Below, piece after piece: positions 6,683-10,579 of a stretch of DNA of 10,579 bases. The first letter of the stretch is position 1. The number at the start of each line of letters is the position of its first letter. The notes beneath the pieces were generated by a model that did not search any database, had not been told where the DNA came from, and saw only the letters and a list, made by a program, of their open reading frames with translations. Both the position numbers and the translations under genes were made by a program. Source of the stretch: Oligoflexia bacterium (GTDB lineage Bacteria > Myxococcota_A > UBA796 > UBA2385); assembly GCA_013152105.1 (NCBI GenBank), contig JAADHA010000259.1:6888-17466 (forward strand), in the 5' to 3' direction.

Positions 6683-7855
6683 ATGCTCGCACGCACGACG
6701 CTCTTTCTCCTCACGGCCTGCGCCCCCAAGCAGCCGCCGGCTGGACTGCCCGAAGACACGCTTCCAAGCGTGGATTCCGCCCCATCTCCGGCCGATCCGG
6801 CCCTTCCTGGTGTCCGGATCGAGGCCCGCTGGGATGTCGACGATGGCGGCGGCAGCGTCGGCGGCGGCAGCGTCGGCGGCATCGTGTGTACGGCGACCGG
6901 CTGTCAGGCCCTGGCCGAGGGTGTGCTGCAAACCTTCGACCCCCGCACCCTGGCCCACGAGCCCGGCTCACCACTGCCCTGGGGGGACCGCCTGCTGGCC
7001 GCGCCCGGACCTACTGTGACGGGGCCCTGTCCAGACCAGCCCAAGATCCGCTGCGCCGCCAGCCTGGATGCCGTATTGGCCGGCGAAGCACCCCTGGCCC
7101 TGGCCCCCGATCACGACCCACCACGCGACGCGGCAGACCTGGCGACGGCTTGGAATGTGGCCCGTTCCGACGGAGGGCGAGTCGGCTTCGCGGCCCGGGC
7201 GCCCGCACCGGCAGGCGGCGCGATGGTCCTGGTCCGCGGAAGCGACGGGACCCGCGTGATGCAGAGCGGCGCAGGCGTGCGTTTCATGGACCTCCCCGAC
7301 CCGGCCGAGCCTGGCCAGGCAGCGCATGTTCAGGCAGCGCATGGTCAGGCCCAGGCCGCGCCCGGCGAAGCACAGCCAGCAACAGGCGCCGCCTATCTCC
7401 GAGCCCTGGCGCTCCATCCGACCGGCCAAGAGGCCTATGCCCTGGCCTTCCCTGGCACCTCGCTGCTGGCCTTCGATCCGGTCGGCCTCCGGCCACGCTG
7501 GCGCCTTCCCCTTCATCCCCAGGCCCACGGGCTGTTCATCGAGCACGACGGCCGCCTGCTGGTCGTCGAGGAGGGCGGTCAGCCCGATCCCGACCGCCTG
7601 CTCGATACCGGCACCCAAGACCCCAGCCTTCCAGAAAACGCTCGACCGTACAGCGACCTGGCCATCGAGCTGATGGACCGCCCGGACGCCACGTCGACCG
7701 CGCTGGTGGATCTGGCCCAACGGCGACTGGTCTGGCGAGAGCCGGGCCGATACCGATCCCTGCTCGCCTTGGATGACGGCGCCTTCCTCCTCGCCACCGA
7801 CCGCGCCATCCTCCGGCTGGTGCTACCAGCTCCGCCCTCGGCGGCAGCTCCCTGA
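6683..7855 (+). CDS. Predicted lipoprotein with beta-propeller-like C-terminal region
   Basis: A 390-residue protein. The N-terminus MLARTTLFLLTAC has a lipobox (LTAC, lipidated Cys13), although the hydrophobic core is short, so export to the periplasm or outer membrane is likely but not certain. The next 40 residues are Pro-rich and flexible. A GGGSVGGGSVGG run sits near residue 55-66 and an Ala/Gln/His-rich low-complexity patch near 210-236; both come from perfect or near-perfect short tandem DNA repeats. The C-terminal half (ALALHPTGQEAYALAF, LLAFDPVGLRPRWRLPL, GLFIEHDGRLLVVEEGG, LLALDDGAFLLATDRAILRLVL) has the repeated strand pattern of beta-propeller or YncE-like surface proteins. No catalytic motif is visible and the family is not identified. 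The gene is 35 bp upstream of bcp and may share its transcript. The ribosome binding site is weak. Confidence 0.65.
   Translation: MLARTTLFLLTACAPKQPPAGLPEDTLPSVDSAPSPADPALPGVRIEARWDVDDGGGSVGGGSVGGIVCTATGCQALAEGVLQTFDPRTLAHEPGSPLPWGDRLLAAPGPTVTGPCPDQPKIRCAASLDAVLAGEAPLALAPDHDPPRDAADLATAWNVARSDGGRVGFAARAPAPAGGAMVLVRGSDGTRVMQSGAGVRFMDLPDPAEPGQAAHVQAAHGQAQAAPGEAQPATGAAYLRALALHPTGQEAYALAFPGTSLLAFDPVGLRPRWRLPLHPQAHGLFIEHDGRLLVVEEGGQPDPDRLLDTGTQDPSLPENARPYSDLAIELMDRPDATSTALVDLAQRRLVWREPGRYRSLLALDDGAFLLATDRAILRLVLPAPPSAAAP
6845..6874 (+). repeat. Perfect 15-bp tandem duplication in the lipoprotein gene
   Basis: GGCGGCGGCAGCGTC occurs twice in direct succession (6845-6859, 6860-6874) and encodes GGGSV twice. 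The length is in frame. Confidence 0.9.
7316..7345 (+). repeat. 15-bp tandem repeat in the lipoprotein gene
   Basis: CAGGCAGCGCATGTT (7316-7330) is followed directly by CAGGCAGCGCATGGT (7331-7345), one mismatch, in frame, giving the Gln-Ala-Ala-His-rich patch. Confidence 0.85.
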
Positions 7856-7890
7856 CCCTCCTCTCCCCATCCACCGCTCGGATCTCCACG

Positions 7891-8346
7891 ATGCTCACAC
7901 CCGGCCAGCCTGCTCCTCCTCTCGCCGGAAAGACCCAGGACGGCGACTTCAACCTGGCTGATCACGCTGGAAAGTACGTGATCGTCTACTTCTACCCCAA
8001 GGACAACACGCCGGGCTGCACGACCGAAGCCTGTGATTTTCGCGACCACGCTGCCGAACTGGCCGGTCACAACTCGGTCGTCGTCGGGGTCAGTCGCGAC
8101 AGCGTCAAGCGCCACCAGGGCTTCGCGGCCAAGCAGAAGCTGCCCTTCCCCCTGGTCGCCGACGAAGACGGCACGATCACCACGGCCTGGGGCGTGTGGC
8201 GCGAAAAGAAGAACTACGGCCGCACCTATATGGGCATCGTGCGCAGCACCTTCCTGGTCGCGCCCGACGGCACCATCGCCGCAGCCTGGGACAAGGTCCG
8301 CGTGAAGGGCCACGTCGACGCGGTCTTGGCGGCGATCCCGGCCTGA
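7891..8346 (+). CDS. bcp: Thioredoxin-dependent peroxiredoxin, Bcp/PrxQ subfamily
   Basis: A 151-residue protein of full family length. The motif YPKDNTPGCTTEAC gives the peroxidatic Cys43 (in PGCT) and the resolving Cys48, the C-x4-C spacing of PrxQ/Bcp enzymes. It continues with the conserved VVGVSRDSVKRHQGFAAK, FPLVADEDGTI and STFLVAPDGTI segments. The enzyme reduces hydrogen peroxide and organic hydroperoxides in the cytoplasm, with thioredoxin as electron donor. The Shine-Dalgarno is weak, and the gene may be translated from a message begun at the lipoprotein gene. Its last ~25 codons (from 8271) belong to the left copy of a duplicated segment, and a 29-nt remnant of the same stretch is found at 9517-9545. 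The intact gene here is complete and ends with TGA. Confidence 0.95.
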   Translation: MLTPGQPAPPLAGKTQDGDFNLADHAGKYVIVYFYPKDNTPGCTTEACDFRDHAAELAGHNSVVVGVSRDSVKRHQGFAAKQKLPFPLVADEDGTITTAWGVWREKKNYGRTYMGIVRSTFLVAPDGTIAAAWDKVRVKGHVDAVLAAIPA

Positions 8347-8487
8347 CTGAGTCCTCGTCTCATCAGGGCCCGGCCACGGTGAAGGCCACGGTGAAGGCCG
8401 CAGTGAGGGCCAAGGCGAAGGCGAAGGCGTTGTTCGCCACGTGCAGCAGGACTGGTGGACCCAGGCTGTGCGTGCGCAGGCGCAACC
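8271..8487. repeat. Left copy of the duplicated bcp-3'/CPBP-3' segment
   Basis: Two blocks are shared with 9517-9666 in the same order and orientation. Block 1, 8271-8299, matches 9517-9545 at 27 of 29 bases. Block 2, 8351-8487, matches 9542-9666; its last 91 bases (8397-8487) are identical to 9576-9666, while the first part has seven substitutions and an extra in-frame 12 bp (CACGGTGAAGGC-type doubling). The 55 bp at 8300-8354, which include the bcp stop, are absent from the right copy, where the flanking GTCC repeats have merged. Confidence 0.9.
8363..8487 (-). pseudogene. 3' remnant of a CPBP-family protease gene
   Basis: In the matching - strand frame this segment reads the last ~42 residues of the CPBP protein encoded at 10402-9554: the LRTHSLGPP stretch, the HVANN (HxxxN) motif and an ALALTAAFT run. 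It then differs by a four-residue insert (FTVA doubled) and a GP end before TGA. Homology stops abruptly at 8487/8488, three bases beyond the stop of the helix-turn-helix gene, so there is no 5' portion and no start. It is a truncated duplicate, not an expressed gene. The frame remained open and the stop conserved, so the break is recent or the tract has been homogenised. Confidence 0.85.
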
Positions 8488-8490
8488 TCC

Positions 8491-8967
8491 CTACGCGACA
8501 GCCTTGGCCACAGCATCGGTCACGGAGTGAGCAATTGCCACGTCGCGCGCGAGCTGGAGGAATTCGCCATCATTCTCCAGGGCACCGAGATGCACGGTAT
8601 GAGACGCCAGTTCGTCTCCAAAAAGGCGAAACCAAAACCAGCGCTTGAGGAAGAGGCTTCGGACGTGGGGCATGGGTCGAGCAGAGTCCCGCCACTTGGA
8701 CAGCGTACTGCGATCGAGGTGCAAGGCTTCAGCTACCTGAGCGAAAGACACCGAGGCTGTGTCACAGAGAAACTCGAACTCCTCCCCGGTCAACGGATCG
8801 CTCGATCCACACAGCGCATTGGAGATGGCGCGATGCACTCGGTTGATCTCCGTCTGCGGGAGACCGAGGGTCCCATCAGGCAGGTGGAGCAGCTTGAGTT
8901 CGGGAACAAGCCAGATCCTGCCGGCTGCGTGGTAGCGGTAGTCTTGGGCGTAGGTGTATTCAGGCAT
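8491..8967 (-). CDS. Helix-turn-helix protein resembling MqsA/YgiT-type antitoxins
   Basis: A 158-residue protein. The start is ATG 8967, with GGGTGA five bases upstream; the frame is open further up to 9261, but that part only shadows the preceding gene. Residues 10-52 (YRYHAAGRIWLVPEL, later TEINRVHRAISNAL) and 59-93 (LTGEEFEFLCDTASVSFAQVAEALHLDRSTLSKWRD) follow the order I recall for MqsA/YgiT-like regulators: a YHYxxxGLxNVxL segment, LHxxI, then LTGxExRFLRxxxxxSQxxLAxxLGVsxxTVxRWE as a DNA-binding helix-turn-helix. The N-terminal zinc-finger cysteines of MqsA are missing. The C-terminal 60 residues, with an aromatic RWFWFRLFG stretch, are unassigned. It overlaps the upstream gene by eight bases. 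Likely roles are antitoxin or autoregulator of the pair; the toxin assignment for its neighbour is unproven. Confidence 0.65.
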   Translation of the reverse strand: MPEYTYAQDYRYHAAGRIWLVPELKLLHLPDGTLGLPQTEINRVHRAISNALCGSSDPLTGEEFEFLCDTASVSFAQVAEALHLDRSTLSKWRDSARPMPHVRSLFLKRWFWFRLFGDELASHTVHLGALENDGEFLQLARDVAIAHSVTDAVAKAVA

Positions 8968-9274
8968 CGCGTTCACCCATGAAGCCGTTGGTGGCCGCGA
9001 ATGCGGCGGCAGATTCGAAGGCCTTGATGCACGGCGAGGCACCAGTGCCGTCGTAGAAGCAGAAGAGGCAGGTGTAGACGGGGCGTTCCTGGTCATCCAG
9101 GAACAGCCGGAAGCAAGCGTAGTAGCCACAACCGGCACCAGAAGGAGCACGAGTCCACACGGCAATCTCAGCGACCAGCGGGTCTTGGCTCTCTGCCGGG
9201 CGAACCCCCAAGAGGCGCGCATCCCGCACGATGTAGTCGAGCTTCTGAGCGGCTCGGTCATAACGCGGAGTCAT
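8960..9274 (-). CDS. Cys-containing 104-residue protein of unknown function (possible toxin partner)
   Basis: The likely start is ATG 9274; a GTG at 9346 would add 24 residues but lies at the predicted transcription start. No known family is recognised. The N-terminus is helical and charged (MTPRYDRAAQKLDYIVRDARLLGV). It is followed by a beta-rich middle and five Cys: 49 and 54 in GCGYYAC, 69 and 72 in TCLFCFYDG, and 82. The C-x4-C and C-x2-C pairs could bind a metal. It precedes and overlaps the helix-turn-helix gene, the toxin-first order of mqsRA and higBA systems, but no RelE- or MqsR-like fold signature is visible, so the toxin idea rests only on position. It could equally be a sensor or effector for the regulator. 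The Shine-Dalgarno is weak. Confidence 0.55.
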   Translation of the reverse strand: MTPRYDRAAQKLDYIVRDARLLGVRPAESQDPLVAEIAVWTRAPSGAGCGYYACFRLFLDDQERPVYTCLFCFYDGTGASPCIKAFESAAAFAATNGFMGERDA

Positions 9275-9353
9275 GGGCTCATGCTGCACCACCCGAAAGT
9301 CGAGCGGCACGGAGTGGAGAAGCCTCAGCCAGCAGAGGGAATGCACATTCGTG

Positions 9354-9381
9354 AATATATCACCGATGGTGCAGTCCGCAA
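9354..9381 (-). promoter_or_regulatory. Candidate sigma-70-type promoter of the cassette genes
   Basis: On the - strand, TTGCGG (9381-9376) is separated by 16 bases from TATATT (9359-9354), close to the TTGACA-17-TATAAT consensus and unusually AT-rich for this DNA. Transcription would start near 9347 and leave a leader of about 70 nt before ATG 9274. Confidence 0.5.
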
Positions 9382-9438
9382 GGGTGCCTGCGGAGCCCTG
9401 GAGTTTCGAGACAAGGCCAGGACCCGATCATGTCAGCA

Positions 9439-9450
9439 TTGACGTGTCAA
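9439..9450. promoter_or_regulatory. Inverted repeat TTGAC-GT-GTCAA upstream of the cassette promoter
   Basis: Perfect 5-bp arms with a 2-bp centre lie about 58 bp upstream of the -35 box, in the most AT-rich part of the window. It could be an operator for the helix-turn-helix protein. Twelve bases is short and chance is possible. Confidence 0.3.
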
Positions 9451-9516
9451 GACTATACATCTGTGATTGCCTGGTCAGCGTTGGGTACACAGGGAGAACC
9501 AGGACCGGCTCATCGT

Positions 9517-9545
9517 CACCATCGCCGCGGCCCGGGACAAGGTCC
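9517..9545 (+). pseudogene. 29-nt remnant of the bcp 3' coding end
   Basis: CACCATCGCCGC-(G)-GCC-(C)-GGGACAAGGTCC differs from bcp bases 8271-8299 at two positions and would read TIAAARDKV against TIAAAWDKV. Nothing of bcp before this is present, and a deletion at the GTCC has removed the rest up to 14 bases before the CPBP stop. Confidence 0.75.
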
Positions 9546-9666
9546 CCGTCCCATCAGGTCCCGACCGGGGTGAAAGCCGCAGTGAGGGCCAAGGCGAAGG
9601 CGAAGGCGTTGTTCGCCACGTGCAGCAGGACTGGTGGACCCAGGCTGTGCGTGCGCAGGCGCAACC
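9517..9666. repeat. Right copy of the duplicated bcp-3'/CPBP-3' segment
   Basis: It matches 8271-8487 as two blocks in the same order. The 9576-9666 part is identical to 8397-8487 (91 bases). It is internal to the 3' end of the intact CPBP gene from 9554 on; 9517-9545 is the bcp remnant. Confidence 0.9.
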
Positions 9667-10402
9667 GGAGCGCCCCCAACAGCGACAAGGGCACGACGCT
9701 GGCCGGGTCCGCCAGGTGCATCAGGCCAAAGCTGAGGCCGGTCGCGGCGATGGCCAGGCGGGTCCCGATCCGTGCCTGCAAGGGAAGCAACAGAAAGGAC
9801 CGAAAGAGCAGCTCTTCCACCACAGGTGCGACCAGCACCCCATAGGCGATCGCCACGACGGCGACCGGCTGACCGGAGGACGCGAGCACTTCTTCGAGGA
9901 CCTGCTGCTGCGGTACGTCGGCGCCCAGCGCTTCGAGGGCTACCACCCAGGCCGCGCTGATCAGGATGAAGGGGGCCACCAAGGAGAGGGCCAGAGGCCA
10001 GGCCCACAGCGACGGGCGCGGACCGAACAGATCCCGCAGATGCCCGCCCCGAGAGGCCCGCAGCAGAGCAAAGACCGTGGCCCCAAGCCCTCCAAAGGCG
10101 GTGCTCCCGATGGCCACAGCCAGCGAGGGAACTTGCCCGGAGGCATCGCCCGATCCACCGACCGGCCCACCGCTCAGCGCCCCGGACAGCGCCCCGGACA
10201 GCGCCCCGGTCAGGACGACGGCCGCCATGCTGAGCCACACCATCAGGCAGAGCGCCAGCAGCGCGTCGACCAGGCCCCAGCGACCGCGAGCCTGACGCAG
10301 ACGCAGCCCGGCCACGAAGACCAGCATCACGGCGGCGATCACGGTCGGCAACAAGGTCGAGACCAGGTTCAACCAGGCCCCCGCGGCGCCCGCCGGACTC
10401 AC
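9554..10402 (-). CDS. CPBP-family intramembrane metalloprotease (Abi/CAAX-protease-like)
   Basis: A 282-residue polytopic membrane protein. The start is GTG 10402, whose bases overlap the upstream TGA (GTGA). The open frame continues upstream, but only as a shadow of the upstream gene. The three CPBP motifs are intact: EELLFR (E196, E197, R201), FGLMH (F225, H229) and HVANN (H261, N265). Hydrophobic segments lie near 15-33, 46-66, 92-114, 133-155, 178-195, 214-228 and 257-276. The family comprises Rce1-like glutamic proteases that cleave within membranes; bacterial members act in bacteriocin self-protection or membrane protein quality control. The substrate here is unknown. An LSGALSGALSGG run at about 68-79 comes from a 12-bp triple repeat. 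The last 38 residues lie in the right copy of the duplicated segment, and a truncated copy lies at 8363-8487. Confidence 0.9.
   Translation of the reverse strand: MSPAGAAGAWLNLVSTLLPTVIAAVMLVFVAGLRLRQARGRWGLVDALLALCLMVWLSMAAVVLTGALSGALSGALSGGPVGGSGDASGQVPSLAVAIGSTAFGGLGATVFALLRASRGGHLRDLFGPRPSLWAWPLALSLVAPFILISAAWVVALEALGADVPQQQVLEEVLASSGQPVAVVAIAYGVLVAPVVEELLFRSFLLLPLQARIGTRLAIAATGLSFGLMHLADPASVVPLSLLGALRLRLRTHSLGPPVLLHVANNAFAFALALTAAFTPVGT
10175..10210. repeat. 12-bp triple tandem repeat in the CPBP gene
   Basis: CAGCGCCCCGGA occurs at 10175 and 10187, followed by CAGCGCCCCGGT at 10199. It is in frame, encoding repeated SGAL in a loop between membrane segments. Confidence 0.9.
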
Positions 10403-10579
10403 TGCAGGGCCGCGGCGGTGTCTGCCTGCGCGGCGGCACGCTGGTCCACGATGTAGACCCGGCCCTCTCCAGCGGCGCGGCTGGCGAAACCGGGCACCCC
10501 GACCACTACGACGCCCTGAGCCGCCGCCAGCGCCAGGCGGGTCCCCTCGGCCGCGCGGTCCACGGCCCACAGCTCGCCC
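10399..10579 (-). CDS. C-terminal fragment of an FG-GAP/integrin-alpha-like protein
   Basis: The - strand frame is open from the right edge to TGA at 10401-10399 and gives 60 residues. The stretch GVVVVGVPGFASRAAGEGRVYIVD fits the FG-GAP pattern (VGxPGxxxxxGxGxVYxxd) of beta-propeller repeats common in secreted or lipoproteins of delta-type bacteria. The start, any signal peptide and the number of blades are outside the window. The stop overlaps the GTG of the CPBP gene by four bases, so the two are probably in one transcript with coupled translation. Confidence 0.6.
   Translation of the reverse strand, partial: GELWAVDRAAEGTRLALAAAQGVVVVGVPGFASRAAGEGRVYIVDQRAAAQADTAAALQ

Larger units (their letters stand above)
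8488..9516 (-). mobile_element. 1.03-kb cassette bounded by duplicated chromosomal sequence
   Basis: The segment lies between the two copies of the bcp-3'/CPBP-3' repeat and carries only a promoter region and two overlapping - strand genes. Hand counts on three 60-base lines give 50-60% GC, against 67% in a line of the six-TM gene. No terminal inverted repeats, integrase, transposase or recombinase are visible. The arrangement X-cassette-X, with intact bcp on one side and intact CPBP on the other, is what single-crossover integration of a circle carrying X, or a tandem duplication with insertion, would leave. The mobile label is an inference; the boundaries come from the repeat ends. Confidence 0.6.

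Noticed and set aside
5340..7019. 559-codon + strand frame opposite the RdgC-like and Sm-like genes
   Set aside because: It runs antisense through three genes with good ribosome sites and homology, and its product looks like antisense translation.
6496..7776. 426-codon + strand frame overlapping the lipoprotein
   Set aside because: The product is dominated by Arg, Pro and Gly, while the other frame has a lipobox and propeller-like strands.
8968..9261. 98-residue N-terminal extension of the helix-turn-helix protein containing a hydrophobic LVLLLVPVVATTLASGC stretch
   Set aside because: It looks like a signal peptide or lipobox, but it is an alternate frame of the 104-residue gene. ATG 8967 has a good ribosome site and the family-like sequence begins there.
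8488..9516. Terminal inverted repeats or a transposase in the cassette
   Set aside because: The ends were compared and show no inverted repeats, and neither gene resembles a recombinase; the borders are defined only by the duplicated flanks.
9467..10456. 329-codon + strand frame antisense to the CPBP gene
   Set aside because: Gln/Arg/Gly-rich shadow of a gene with all three CPBP motifs.
10403..10570. N-terminal extension of the CPBP frame to 10570
   Set aside because: Arg/Gly-rich translation of the FG-GAP-like gene in another frame. GTG 10402 overlapping the upstream TGA is a better start.

Overview
The window is about 10.6 kb of GC-rich, densely coding bacterial DNA with short gaps, many stop/start overlaps, GTG starts, an acidic lipoprotein and an FG-GAP-like fragment. 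Together with a delta-type RdgC-like protein, this suggests a Myxococcota or other deltaproteobacterial-type chromosome. That assignment is an inference from style; no marker gene here fixes the taxon.

Layout, left to right: (1) the 3' end of a class I fructose-bisphosphate aldolase gene, + strand; (2) a translationally coupled + strand pair, a membrane-anchored von Willebrand A (VWA) protein followed by a roughly six-TM protein with a helical C-terminal half; (3) a - strand pair, an MBL-fold hydrolase followed by a small one-TM protein; (4) a tRNA-Arg(CCG) with encoded CCA, - strand; (5) a tightly packed - strand three-gene operon at 6581-4624, encoding a protein with two Hfq/Sm-like segments, then the N-terminal and C-terminal parts of an RdgC-like protein split at a TGA/ATG overlap; (6) a divergent + strand lipoprotein followed by a Bcp/PrxQ peroxiredoxin; (7) a 1,029-bp cassette at 8488-9516; (8) a - strand CPBP-family intramembrane protease gene preceded by the 3' end of an FG-GAP-like gene, overlapping by GTGA.

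The most striking structure is at 8271-9666. The bcp 3' end and the convergent CPBP 3' end are duplicated on both sides of the cassette. The left side carries intact bcp plus a remnant of the last ~42 codons of a CPBP gene. The right side carries a 29-nt remnant of bcp plus the intact CPBP gene. The two copies share a perfect 91-bp direct repeat (8397-8487 and 9576-9666), with diverged flanks, a 12-bp indel and a 55-bp deletion at a GTCC microhomology. Between them lie a visibly less GC-rich promoter region and two overlapping - strand genes: a Cys-rich 104-residue protein of unknown function and a 158-residue helix-turn-helix protein resembling MqsA/YgiT-type antitoxins. The unit reads as a recently inserted regulatory or toxin-antitoxin-like module with no visible integrase or transposase.

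A second point of interest is the putative RNA/DNA-binding operon: a protein with a 37-residue N-terminal repeat and two Sm-like segments, directly fused in expression to a split RdgC.
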